Shown here: positions 14,301 to 21,099 of the stretch, piece after piece
Numbering within the stretch: the first letter of the stretch is position 1
How the letters are laid out: each line of letters starts with the position of its first letter
Assembly: GCF_020709055.1 (NCBI RefSeq)
Contig: NZ_JAJFCK010000041.1
Span: 1 to 21,099, forward strand
Direction: 5' to 3'
From: Ruminococcus callidus
GTDB taxonomy: Bacteria > Bacillota > Clostridia > Oscillospirales > Ruminococcaceae
DNA length: 21,099 nucleotides
The notes under the pieces: model-generated
The model's input: only the letters and a program-made list of their open reading frames with translations
Database searches by the model: none
Told to the model about the DNA's origin: nothing
Made by a program: the position numbers and the translations under genes

Positions 14301-15563
14301 TCAGTTTTCTTTGGCATCGCTGTCCGCTTCTTTTTCGGGGACGATTTCCAGACGGATGAGTTTCACAGTCTGGTTGTCCGCCTCCAGCACCTTGAAGTGG
14401 AATGTGCCGCAAACAGCAGTTTCACCCTTTTCAGGAATGTGTCCCAGCAGTTCCATGACCCATCCGCCAATGGTGGTGGAATCGGTCTCCGGAATCTGCG
14501 CTGGCGCATCCTCTTCGTCTACCGCACTGCAAACATCGCTGATGCTGAAAGAACCAACGACGGTGTAGGTGTGCGGGGCTGTCTTCATGAATTCGTGGAT
14601 AACCTCGTCGCTCTCGTCATAGATATCGCCCACAAGCTGTTCCAGAATGTCCTCCAGCGTCACCATCCCCTTGGTTCCGCCGTATTGATCGACCACAATG
14701 GCAAGATGTGTCTTGGCGTGCTGCATCTCCCGCAGAATGTCGCTGATGCGTTTCGTCTCCGGAACATAGATAACATCCTGTAGAATCTCGTGCAGCGTGC
14801 GGTACTGTCCGCACATCAGCTGGAAAAAGCTGCGGTTGGTAATCATACCAATGATGTTGTCCAGGCTTTTTTCATACATGGGAAAACGGGAGAAGTGGCT
14901 GTTCAGGAACAATTCCTTTGCCTCTTCCACCGTTGCCTCCGAGGAAATGCCCACGATCTTGACACGGGGAATCAGAATCTCGCTGACGGATGTCTCGTCG
15001 AATTGCAGGGCGGAGATGACCAGATCGCTCTCCTGTTCTTCCAAAACGCCCTCCTCCTCAATCTCGTCAATGATGTATTTCAGTTCATCTTCGGTGACGC
15101 TGGGGGCTTCCTCCTTGGGCTTGATGGCACGGGAGAGCAGTCCGAACAGCAGGACAAAAGGCTTCATAATTGTGGTGAATGTGGAGAGAGCGGAACCCAG
15201 CACCAGTGCCAGCTTGTCCGCATGGGATTTGGCGTAGGACTTGGGGAGCACCTCGCCGAACGTCAGCACCAGAACGGTCATGACAACCGTGGAGATGGCA
15301 GCGCCGGCAGAGCCGAAGTACTTGGTGAAAAGAATTGTTGCCAGAGAAGAGGCACCGATGTTGACAACATTGTTTCCCACCAGAATCGCCGTGAGGGCAT
15401 CTTCGTAGCGGTTGGCGATATCCAGCGCCTTTCCGGCACGTTTATCGCCGGAGTCTGCCATGTGCTTGAGGCGAATCTTGTTGACGCAGGCAAATGCCGT
15501 TTCCGTGCTGGAGAACAGCGCAGAAAAAGCGACTAGGATCAAAATGAGTACGACGTGAATCAA
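14301..15563 (-). CDS. CNNM/CorC-type (hemolysin-family) transporter with CBS domains
   Basis: The 420-aa protein has a DUF21/CNNM membrane domain with about three or four helices in the first 160 residues (SALFSSTETAFACVN, the family signature, and LTFGEVLPKS). A CBS-domain pair follows (about 180-310, including DQYGGTKGMVTLEDILEQLVGDI), then a C-terminal CorC/HlyC domain. Members are linked to Mg2+ or Co2+ efflux and older annotations call them hemolysins. The TTG at 15563 has AGGAGG 7 bp upstream and begins directly before the first helix. An ATG at 15608 is rejected because the added residues would include the ribosome site. Placed convergent to corA, it may balance Mg2+ uptake, as an inference. 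Confidence 0.9.
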   Translation of the reverse strand: MIHVVLILILVAFSALFSSTETAFACVNKIRLKHMADSGDKRAGKALDIANRYEDALTAILVGNNVVNIGASSLATILFTKYFGSAGAAISTVVMTVLVLTFGEVLPKSYAKSHADKLALVLGSALSTFTTIMKPFVLLFGLLSRAIKPKEEAPSVTEDELKYIIDEIEEEGVLEEQESDLVISALQFDETSVSEILIPRVKIVGISSEATVEEAKELFLNSHFSRFPMYEKSLDNIIGMITNRSFFQLMCGQYRTLHEILQDVIYVPETKRISDILREMQHAKTHLAIVVDQYGGTKGMVTLEDILEQLVGDIYDESDEVIHEFMKTAPHTYTVVGSFSISDVCSAVDEEDAPAQIPETDSTTIGGWVMELLGHIPEKGETAVCGTFHFKVLEADNQTVKLIRLEIVPEKEADSDAKEN

Positions 15564-15628
15564 AATAGTTCCTCCTGATTGAACTTGAAAAAATAAGCGT
15601 TGGCACAATGCGTGACAACTTCTTACTT

Positions 15629-15657
15629 ATCATACCATAAAAAGAAAAAAGAATCAA
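15629..15657 (-). promoter_or_regulatory. Promoter of the CNNM/CorC gene, extended -10
   Basis: Minus strand TTGATT (15657-15652) and TATGAT (15634-15629) with a 17-bp spacer ending TGG. The leader is about 60 nt. It shares TTATGGTATGAT with the yitT-family promoter at 18894-18922. Confidence 0.7.
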
Positions 15658-15695
15658 GAGAAACGGATAAATTTGTTGAAAAAGGGGGATTTCCC

Positions 15696-16208
15696 ATGGA
15701 AAAAATGATTGCATGGATTATCGGTCATCTGCCGAAACCGCTGCAAAAGCTTTGGTACGCCCACGAATCGGTGTGGATGTATATTCTGGTGGGCGGACTG
15801 ACAACGCTGGTATCTCTGATCTTCCAGATGCTGCCTACGGCGCTGTTCAATGCGGTGCACATGGTGAACTGGCTGAACACCGGACTTTCTACCACAATTT
15901 CTTGGATTTTTGCTGTGACCTTTGCGTTTTTCACCAATAAGAAATACGTGTTCAAGAGTGAAACGCATACCCGTGCTGCCTTTTGGCGGGAATTTTACAT
16001 GTTTTACGGAGCACGACTGGTCACCTATTTTCTGGAGCTTGCCATTATGGAGCTGGGCAACCACTTTTTTGCCACAGTTCACGGCGAGATCATCACATGG
16101 CGTTCGCTGCTGGTAAAAATCGCAGCGCAGATTGTGATCCTGATCCTGAACTACATCTTCAGCAAACTGGTCATTTTCAAAAAGCGGGAGGATGGTGCAA
16201 AAAAATAG
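15696..16208 (+). CDS. GtrA-family membrane protein
   Basis: The 170-aa product has four membrane helices typical of the GtrA family: YILVGGLTTLVSLIF, a second containing STTISWIFAVTFAFF followed by the conserved TNKKYVFK, a third around ARLVTYFLELAIM, and a fourth around AAQIVILILNYIFSKLVIF. GtrA-like proteins are thought to move lipid-linked sugars across the membrane for glycosylation of surface polymers. The ATG at 15696 has AAAGGGGGA upstream; an earlier ATG at 15600 would run through the divergent promoter region. No glycosyltransferase gene is adjacent, so its sugar substrate is unknown. It is divergent from the CNNM/CorC gene. Confidence 0.85.
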   Translation: MEKMIAWIIGHLPKPLQKLWYAHESVWMYILVGGLTTLVSLIFQMLPTALFNAVHMVNWLNTGLSTTISWIFAVTFAFFTNKKYVFKSETHTRAAFWREFYMFYGARLVTYFLELAIMELGNHFFATVHGEIITWRSLLVKIAAQIVILILNYIFSKLVIFKKREDGAKK

Positions 16209-16232
16209 CGCACGGCTCCGTATAAAAGCAGT

Positions 16233-16272
16233 GCACTCCGGACATACTTCCGGTATGAAAGGAGTGCGTTTT
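16233..16272 (+). promoter_or_regulatory. Hairpin that contains the DUF421 gene's ribosome site
   Basis: GCACTCC (16233-16239) pairs with GGAGTGC (16261-16267), and inside it CATAC (16243-16247) pairs with GTATG (16253-16257) around TTCCG. GTTTTT follows, so it looks like a terminator for the GtrA gene. The right arm includes AAAGGAG, the only ribosome site for the ATG at 16274, so folding would both end upstream transcripts and hide the start. Confidence 0.55.
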
Positions 16273-16273
16273 T

Positions 16274-16957
16274 ATGGGCGTGGTTTTGATTCGATCTCTC
16301 ATTTTGTACATTGTGGTGATTTTTGGCGTGCGCCTTATGGGAAAGCGCCAGCTGGGAGAGCTTCAGCCCTCGGAACTGGTCATCACGATCTTGATTTCCA
16401 ACATTGCAACGCTGCCGCTGGAGGATCCGGATATTCCGCTGTTCATCGGAATCCTGCCGATTTTGACGCTGGTGTGCTATGAGGTGATCATGTCCTGGAT
16501 CACGCTGCGCTCGCTGCGGATGCGGCGCATGATCTCCGGCCGCCCGAAAATCATCATTCGGAACGGACAGATCGAACAGGCAACACTTCAGGACTTGCGG
16601 CTCTCTGTGGACGACCTGATGACAGCGCTGCGGAGCAACCAGATTTTTGATCCGGCGCAGGTGCAGTTCGCCATTATGGAAACAACGGGAACCATCTCGG
16701 TTTATCCGAAGCCAGAGTACCAGCCGCTGACGCAGGGCGATGTGCAGCTCAAACGTCCGCCGCAGAATCCGCCGGCAGTGGTCATTCAGGATGGCAAGGT
16801 GATGGAGAAATCGCTGGTCATGATTGAAAAGAACGACGCATGGCTGGAACAGCGCCTGGCGGAGCATCGGCTGACGGCGGAGGAAGTGTTCCTGATGCTG
16901 GGGGATTCCTCCGGCGCCTGTACCGTGATTCCCAGAAAACGGGGGTGTGCGGAATGA
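16274..16957 (+). CDS. DUF421 (YetF-like) membrane protein
   Basis: The 227-aa product has about three hydrophobic helices in the first 80 residues, with the family segment GVRLMGKRQLGELQPSELV near residue 18 and ISNIATLPLEDP after it. A soluble C-terminal alpha/beta domain follows (KIIIRNGQIEQATLQDLRLSVDDLMTALR). YetF-like proteins occur in spore-forming Firmicutes, where some affect spore membranes or germination; the molecular role is not settled. The ATG at 16274 has AAAGGAG upstream, sitting in a hairpin. Its stop overlaps the start of the next gene by ATGA. Confidence 0.85.
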   Translation: MGVVLIRSLILYIVVIFGVRLMGKRQLGELQPSELVITILISNIATLPLEDPDIPLFIGILPILTLVCYEVIMSWITLRSLRMRRMISGRPKIIIRNGQIEQATLQDLRLSVDDLMTALRSNQIFDPAQVQFAIMETTGTISVYPKPEYQPLTQGDVQLKRPPQNPPAVVIQDGKVMEKSLVMIEKNDAWLEQRLAEHRLTAEEVFLMLGDSSGACTVIPRKRGCAE

Positions 16958-17331
16958 ATCGGGTGCGGCTTGGCATTGCAATTCTGCTGGTTCTGGTGCT
17001 GATTAGCGGCGGAACAGTGTGGTATGTGCACCAGCAGACCACACGTCTGCTGGCACAGCTGGATGTGCTGGAGGACGCCATTGATAATGGCCCGCTGGAA
17101 GCAGCGGAAGAGCCGTTTGCAGAATTTGAGCGCCAGTGGGAGAAAACGGAGGTTCTGCTGAACATCATGGTGTGGCGGGAACGTGTGTCCGAGATCGATG
17201 TCTCCGTTTCCCATCTGGACCCTATGCGTGTGTCAGACTGCGATGAGCTGCGGTCGGAGATGACGGAGCTGCGTATGCGTCTGGTGCATCTGCACGACTT
17301 TGAGATGCCCTCTTGGAAAAACATCCTGTAA
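16954..17331 (+). CDS. DUF4363-like membrane-anchored protein
   Basis: This 125-aa protein starts within the DUF421 stop (ATGA overlap), so translation is probably coupled. It has one N-terminal membrane helix (about 6-26), then a helical extracytoplasmic domain with an acidic region (AAEEPFAEFERQWEKTE) and WRERVSEIDVS. This matches the small DUF4363 partner often found after DUF421 genes in Clostridia. The pair probably forms a membrane complex of unknown function. The ribosome site is weak, in keeping with coupling. A bidirectional terminator follows directly. Confidence 0.75.
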   Translation: MNRVRLGIAILLVLVLISGGTVWYVHQQTTRLLAQLDVLEDAIDNGPLEAAEEPFAEFERQWEKTEVLLNIMVWRERVSEIDVSVSHLDPMRVSDCDELRSEMTELRMRLVHLHDFEMPSWKNIL

Positions 17332-17335
17332 TGGA

Positions 17336-17382
17336 AAAACCGTTCTGAAAACGACACAGAAACGTTTTCAGAACGGTTTTTT
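17336..17382. terminator. Bidirectional terminator, 18-bp perfect stem
   Basis: The arms at 17336-17353 and 17363-17380 pair perfectly around a 9-nt loop, with T runs on both strands. It serves the DUF421-DUF4363 operon and the convergent Nudix gene, whose stop codon touches its end. Confidence 0.92.
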
Positions 17383-17791
17383 AGAACTCTTTGATCGCTG
17401 TCTTTGCCTTGCTGACAATGTTCTTGTCGTTCTCGTAGGTGAGGATGCTGGAGGCATAGCCGATGTCTACCCAGCGAATCTCGGAGATCTCCTCCTCCTG
17501 CGGAAAATAGTCAAAATTTTTGGCACGTGCGATAAAGTAGACCACAGTTTTCTGGGTGTCCCGCTTGGGAAAATAGGAGACGGTTTCCCGAAATGTGGGG
17601 TCGATCATCACATCGATCGAAGTCTCTTCTTTGATCTCCCGAACGGCGGTTTCGACTTCGGTTTCGCCGGTTTCCATATGTCCCTTGGGAAACGACCAGT
17701 GTCCGCTGTTAATATGCTTGATGAGCAGAATTTCGGTATTGCCATGGGATTTTCGATAGACAATGGCACCACATGATTTTTCGTGCTGCAT
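17381..17791 (-). CDS. Nudix hydrolase, Ap4A-pyrophosphatase-like
   Basis: The 136-aa protein has a Nudix box starting at G37: GHMETGE, then R51-E52, E55-E56, followed by SI. The usual Gly three residues after the last Glu is replaced by Ser (EETSI). SCGAIVYRK at the N-terminus and HWSFPKGHMETGET resemble asymmetric diadenosine tetraphosphate hydrolases, which break Ap4A to AMP and ATP. Substrate is uncertain, since Nudix specificity is hard to read from sequence. The ATG has AAGGAG upstream and its own promoter at 17828-17856. Confidence 0.87.
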   Translation of the reverse strand: MQHEKSCGAIVYRKSHGNTEILLIKHINSGHWSFPKGHMETGETEVETAVREIKEETSIDVMIDPTFRETVSYFPKRDTQKTVVYFIARAKNFDYFPQEEEISEIRWVDIGYASSILTYENDKNIVSKAKTAIKEF

Positions 17792-17827
17792 AAGACAACT
17801 CCTTCATTTTGATGATTTGTTACCTCT

Positions 17828-17856
17828 AGTATAGCACATCTGATGCGATTTGTCCA
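17828..17856 (-). promoter_or_regulatory. Sigma-A promoter of the Nudix gene
   Basis: Minus strand TGGACA (17856-17851) and TATACT (17833-17828) with a 17-bp spacer, about 36 bp before the start codon. It lies right after the yitT-family stop, where no clear terminator was seen. Confidence 0.65.
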
Positions 17857-17897
17857 TAGGAAAACACGGAAAAAACAGAGAACCCGCAAACGAACGC

Positions 17898-18782
17898 TCA
17901 GGCATTTTGGTTGGCGGAGAACACGTCGGCAACTTCCGTGATGGTGATATAGGCGGCAGCATCTTTTCGGTGGACAATTTCCCGCAGCTTGCTGACCTGA
18001 TAGCGGTTGATGACAACATAGACTACGGTTTTGTCTGTGCCGGAGTAGTAGCCCTGTCCTGCCATGGTGGTCATGCCGCAGCCAAAGACGGCGGAAAGCT
18101 CTGCACAGACCTCCTCCGGAACGGCGGTAATAATCATCGCCGCCTTAGAGCGGTCGAAGCCCTCTACAATGAAATCTACGGTTTTCAGGGCGGCTGCATA
18201 GGTGACAATGGAGTACAGCGGGAGAATCCAGCTGTTCATGACAATGCCGCAGACGATGTACAGCAGGACGTTGTAGATCATGACAAACGTCCCCACAGAG
18301 ATGCCAAGCCGTTTGGCGAAGATTACCGCCATGACTTCGATGCCGTCCATGGCACCGCCAAAACGGATGGCAAGACCGCTTCCGGTGCCGGAAATCAGAC
18401 CGCCGAACAGCGCACAAAGCAGCAAGTCAGAGCCGGCAAGAGGAGAGGCGATGCTGACATCGATGGGCAGCACATCGGTAATCAGCCATGCAGCAACGGA
18501 GTAGACTGCGACAGCAAAAATGGAGTAGACGGTAAACGCTGCGCCCTGCCGTTTGAGTCCGTAGAGGAACAGGGGGACGTTAAGTACCAGCAGAAACAGC
18601 GACAGACTCATCCAGTCCGGTGTCAGCTGCCCAAGCAGCATGGAAGTGCCGGAAATGCCGCTGTCGTATAGGTTGACGGGTGCCAGAAAGAGCGTGACGC
18701 CAAAGGCGTTGATGATGCCTGCCAGAAACAGCAGGCAGAACTTTTTCCATTCGAATTGCGGTTTTGTTTTCTCTGAGCGCAT
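17898..18782 (-). CDS. YitT-family membrane protein (DUF161 plus DUF2179)
   Basis: The 294-aa product has five or six membrane helices in the first 205 residues, with conserved NLYDSGISG near residue 37 and IRFGGAMDGIEVMAV near 140. A C-terminal soluble DUF2179 domain follows (about 210-285; FDRSKAAMIITAVPEEVC, GQGYYSGTDKTVVYVVINR). YitT-family proteins are common in Firmicutes, and their transported substrate or signal is not established. AAAGGAGG precedes the ATG. A consensus extended promoter gives a leader of about 105 nt. Confidence 0.88.
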   Translation of the reverse strand: MRSEKTKPQFEWKKFCLLFLAGIINAFGVTLFLAPVNLYDSGISGTSMLLGQLTPDWMSLSLFLLVLNVPLFLYGLKRQGAAFTVYSIFAVAVYSVAAWLITDVLPIDVSIASPLAGSDLLLCALFGGLISGTGSGLAIRFGGAMDGIEVMAVIFAKRLGISVGTFVMIYNVLLYIVCGIVMNSWILPLYSIVTYAAALKTVDFIVEGFDRSKAAMIITAVPEEVCAELSAVFGCGMTTMAGQGYYSGTDKTVVYVVINRYQVSKLREIVHRKDAAAYITITEVADVFSANQNA

Positions 18783-18893
18783 GGAGTTCCTCCTTTTGGT
18801 CCGGAATATGTTTTGATCGAAACAATTAGCATCTGCGATGCAAACTGCTTTATATCAGAACGAATTTCAACTTTGATGTTTGATTTAATTATC

Positions 18894-18922
18894 ATCATAC
18901 CATAAAAAAGAAAATTTGTCAA
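18894..18922 (-). promoter_or_regulatory. Strong extended -10 promoter of the yitT-family gene
   Basis: Minus strand TTGACA (18922-18917) and TATGAT (18899-18894) with a 17-bp spacer ending TGG. The leader contains a short GCATC/GATGC hairpin at 18829-18841. Confidence 0.8.
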
Positions 18923-18986
18923 GAAACGGAAAATCAAACGGAGATGGAGAAAAAACAGCGTTTTCTGTAAAAAATGTAAAAATCGG

Positions 18987-19015
18987 TTTACGCCACACGA
19001 AAAATGTGTTATAAT
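18987..19015 (+). promoter_or_regulatory. Promoter of the CPBP protease gene, extended -10
   Basis: TTTACG (18987-18992), a 17-bp spacer ending TGT, and TATAAT (19010-19015). It is divergent from the yitT-family promoter. Confidence 0.65.
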
Positions 19016-19064
19016 GAAAGATATCCGGACACAAGCGACCGCATAGAATAGGAGGCAGAAAATA

Positions 19065-20189
19065 TTGTTATCAGAAGAAACCATGCGCCAGTCAGCACCG
19101 CAGCAGAACGAGATGCTGGATCCCAAAAATCCCTTCGAAAATCCCATGGAAAATCGGGAGTACCGGATGGATTATCGGCGTGTTTTACCGCAGATTCTGC
19201 TGCCGGGCTTTCAGGTGCCATTTGCACCGGAGCGGGAGGAACGGCGTGCCATTCGGAAGTGCCTGAACATTGCGGGATTGGGTATCCTGCTCAGCGATCT
19301 GATTTCCCAGCTCCTCGCCTTTGGACTGATGTTTCTGGTCACGTGGGTGCTCCAGATGCGCTACCACATGGAATGGAATACCGCCTCGGACTATCTCTCC
19401 AACTCCTCCATTCTCATCGCAATCAACGGGCTGATTTTTTTCACCATCAACACCGCCACAGCGTGCATCGGCTGTAAGAGCATGCGAATTCCGCTGCGCA
19501 GTCTGTTCCAGACGCAGGATTTCACGTGGAAAAGCGCCCTGAAGTACATCCCCATCGGAATCGGGTTGCAGTGTGTCGCAGCCTATTTGTATACGGCACT
19601 GTCCTGGTTTCTGGAGCAGGGCGGTCTGTCCGGCGTGGATGCGGATTTCTCCTATTTCTCCAGCGGAAAGTCCGTGCTGATGACCATTCTGTATACCTGT
19701 ATTCTGGCACCGCTGACGGAGGAGCTGCTCTACCGAGGCTTCCTGATGAAGACGCTCTCCCGTGTCAGTATTCGGTTCGGCATCCTGATCAGTGCGCTTG
19801 CCTTTGGTCTGGCGCACGGCAATCCGGCGCAGTTCCTGCTGGGCTTTCTGGTGGGAATCTTCATGGGAAAGATCGACACACGGCACAACTCCCTGCTCCC
19901 GTCCATTCTGGTGCACATTGCAATCAACAGCACCTCCATGGCAATTGAACTGATCGGAGAACTTGTGCCCTCGCTTTGGGAAAATTATGTGAATTTCGGA
20001 CTCAATCTGATATATCTGGGTGTCGCTTTCATTGGCATCCTGTTCTGGTTCTGTTTTGAGTGCCGGAAGCCTCTGCCGTACAACACCCAGAAGCAGGCGA
20101 TGCGAAATCGTGTGGCATGGACGGCACCCTGCCTGCTGATTGCGCTGGCGTTCCAGATCGGCATGCTGCTGGCGTTTGGACTGCAATAA
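19065..20189 (+). CDS. CPBP-family intramembrane glutamic protease
   Basis: The 374-aa protein has a polar N-terminus of about 65 residues, then about eight membrane helices. The three CPBP (CAAX protease and bacteriocin-processing, Abi) motifs are present: EELLYRG with E219, E220 and R224; FGLAHGN with F247 and H251; and H284 in LVHIAIN. Family members cleave prenylated or other membrane proteins, and some protect against bacteriocins. TTG at 19065 is chosen because AGGAGG is 9 bp upstream. The next in-frame ATG (19083) would be about 27 bp from that site. It appears monocistronic. The downstream gap to 20254 has only an A/T-rich hairpin at 20208-20234 without a T run. Confidence 0.9.
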   Translation: MLSEETMRQSAPQQNEMLDPKNPFENPMENREYRMDYRRVLPQILLPGFQVPFAPEREERRAIRKCLNIAGLGILLSDLISQLLAFGLMFLVTWVLQMRYHMEWNTASDYLSNSSILIAINGLIFFTINTATACIGCKSMRIPLRSLFQTQDFTWKSALKYIPIGIGLQCVAAYLYTALSWFLEQGGLSGVDADFSYFSSGKSVLMTILYTCILAPLTEELLYRGFLMKTLSRVSIRFGILISALAFGLAHGNPAQFLLGFLVGIFMGKIDTRHNSLLPSILVHIAINSTSMAIELIGELVPSLWENYVNFGLNLIYLGVAFIGILFWFCFECRKPLPYNTQKQAMRNRVAWTAPCLLIALAFQIGMLLAFGLQ

Positions 20190-20254
20190 AAATCCAGGAC
20201 CCTGTTTCAGATTTTCGTGATTTTGTAAAATCTGTGAAAATCCGGTTTCTGCCC

Positions 20255-20283
20255 TTGACGAATGGCGGAAAAAGTAGTACAAT
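20255..20283 (+). promoter_or_regulatory. Sigma-A promoter of pduL
   Basis: TTGACG (20255-20260), a 17-bp spacer and TACAAT (20278-20283), giving a leader of about 75 nt before the ATG at 20366. Confidence 0.75.
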
Positions 20284-20365
20284 AGACCTAGGAAGAGGGC
20301 GCCGGCAGGCTGGTTTGACGGCATTTCCGGAACTGCTCTCAAATCTAAATCTGGAGGTTTTTGCA

Positions 20366-20947
20366 ATGTCTTTTCAGTTTATCGTAGAAACATCTGCAAG
20401 ACACGTACATCTGACAGCAGAAGCATTTGCCGTTCTGTTCGGCGAAGGAAAGGAACTGACCGTTAAGAAGATGCTTTCTCAGCCGGGTCAGTTTGCAAGC
20501 GAAGAGCGTGTTACTATCGTTGGCCCGAAGAAGGAACTGCCGAACGTTTCCATCCTTGGTCCGTTCCGCAGCGCAAATCAGGTAGAGCTGTCCGCAACGG
20601 ATGCACGTTCTATCGGAATTGCTGCACCGATTCGTGAGTCCGGCGATGTCGCTGGTTCCGGCGCATGCAAGATCGTTGGTCCGGCAGGCGAGCTGGAGAT
20701 CAGCGAGGGCGTGATCGTTGCCAAGCGTCACATCCACTTTACACCGGAAGACGCTGAGAAGTGCGGCGTAAAGGACAAGGATATTGTCTGGGTTCGTGTA
20801 GAAACCGAAGGCAGAAAGGCAATTCTGGGCGACGTTGTCTGTCGTGTATCTCCCAACTATGCAACTGCAATGCACATTGACACCGATGAGTCCAACGCCA
20901 TTGCTGCACCCCGCAGCCTGATGGGTGAGATCGTCAGCGTAGACTAA
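20366..20947 (+). CDS. pduL: PduL-type phosphate acyltransferase (phosphotransacetylase)
   Basis: This 193-aa enzyme exchanges the CoA of an acyl-CoA for phosphate, here probably acetyl-CoA to acetyl-phosphate. The two PduL domain repeats each show a metal-binding HxH: H13 and H15 in ARHVHLT, and H122 and H124 in KRHIHFTPED. MHIDTDESNA near the end contributes H170. The protein begins right at the first domain and lacks the N-terminal targeting peptide of microcompartment PduL, and no shell-protein genes are nearby. So it is probably a cytosolic housekeeping enzyme that serves the acetyl-CoA made by PFL. GGAGG precedes the ATG. Its GAPDH-like codon choice hints at high expression. No acetate kinase is adjacent. 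Confidence 0.9.
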   Translation: MSFQFIVETSARHVHLTAEAFAVLFGEGKELTVKKMLSQPGQFASEERVTIVGPKKELPNVSILGPFRSANQVELSATDARSIGIAAPIRESGDVAGSGACKIVGPAGELEISEGVIVAKRHIHFTPEDAEKCGVKDKDIVWVRVETEGRKAILGDVVCRVSPNYATAMHIDTDESNAIAAPRSLMGEIVSVD

Positions 20948-20971
20948 TTGCAGAATCTGTGAGTTTATCAC

Positions 20972-21024
20972 CAAGAGCGGCAGATGCTGTGGAGTGCGGA
21001 AGCATTTTACATCTGCCGCTCTTG
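20972..21024 (+). other. Long perfect inverted repeat downstream of pduL
   Basis: A 15-bp perfect stem pairs 20972-20986 with 21010-21024 (CAAGAGCGGCAGATG arms), with a 23-nt loop. The stem begins 24 bp after the pduL stop. No T run follows, so it is not a standard intrinsic terminator; an RNA-stability element or factor-dependent terminator is possible. Confidence 0.6.
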
Positions 21025-21044
21025 TCTATCTGTTGAGAATTTTC

Positions 21045-21099
21045 AGAGCTTGTGTTCATAGGAAATATATGCGGATTTTCGAGCAAATTTTTTTGCAGA
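21045..21099 (+). repeat. Terminal copy (first 55 bp) of the dispersed MITE-like repeat
   Basis: Exact inverted match to 1-55, beginning AGAGCTTG at the outer edge and running off the window. It aligns with 4176-4230 of the complete element (shared core AAATATATG, GGATTTTCGAGCA, TTGCAGA). Confidence 0.85.

Noticed and set aside
14301..15563. A true hemolysin or toxin
   Set aside because: The name is historical. The DUF21-CBS-CorC layout indicates a cation transporter.
20208..20234. Terminator after the CPBP gene
   Set aside because: The 8-bp CAGATTTT/AAAATCTG stem is A/T-rich, has an 11-nt loop and no T run after it.
20366..20947. Part of a bacterial microcompartment operon
   Set aside because: No shell-protein, aldehyde or alcohol dehydrogenase genes nearby, and PduL has no targeting peptide.
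1..21099. A 21-kb composite transposon bounded by inverted repeats
   Set aside because: The genes are core metabolism with no transposase or cargo pattern, a third copy of the repeat lies inside, and the 55-bp limit at both ends fits an assembly break better.

Overview
The window reads as a low-oxygen Firmicute of the Ruminococcaceae/Oscillospirales type. The evidence is the fermentation genes (pyruvate formate-lyase and its activase, GAPDH, a PduL-type phosphotransacylase), Firmicute families (AzlCD, YitT, DUF421/DUF4363, CPBP), strong AGGAGG ribosome sites, consensus sigma-A promoters with 17-bp spacers, and frequent TTG/GTG starts. Genus is not provable from this sequence. No rRNA, tRNA, CRISPR array, phage or transposase gene was seen.

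Layout. 1-4130 (minus strand): xylulokinase, an unrecognised two-helix membrane protein, an NAD(P)H-hydrate epimerase, and an SPFH/prohibitin-like protein. 4130-6750: a MITE-like repeat, a promoter placed directly against an intrinsic terminator, the azlC-azlD branched-chain amino acid exporter pair, and a degenerate sensor-kinase-like gene. 6880-9125: a highly expressed GAPDH gene and a family S66 LD-carboxypeptidase. 9272-13106: the pyruvate formate-lyase operon. 13087-14282: corA with a candidate leader ORF. 14301-17382: a CNNM/CorC-type transporter, a GtrA-family protein and the DUF421-DUF4363 pair. 17381-20189: Nudix hydrolase, YitT-family protein and CPBP-family membrane protease. 20255-20947: PduL.

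The standout is the pyruvate formate-lyase locus. The catalytic polypeptide (695 aa, with the tandem catalytic cysteines C410-C411) stops just before the glycyl-radical domain. That domain is a separate 79-aa gene (RVSGYAVNF, radical glycine G54) about 300 bp downstream. Between them lies a 69-aa acidic, Cys-containing ORF of unknown function, and the radical-SAM activase follows. All have good ribosome sites and intact frames, so this looks like a natural two-part (perhaps three-part) PFL rather than a broken gene. Together the enzymes suggest a route from glyceraldehyde-3-phosphate (GAPDH) through pyruvate to acetyl-CoA plus formate (PFL), then acetyl-phosphate (PduL); no acetate kinase is in the window.

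The two ends of the window are a perfect 55-bp inverted repeat. Each corresponds to the first 55 bp of the element found complete at 4176-4338. The simplest reading is that this is a whole contig that stopped at copies of a dispersed repeat, not a 21-kb mobile unit.
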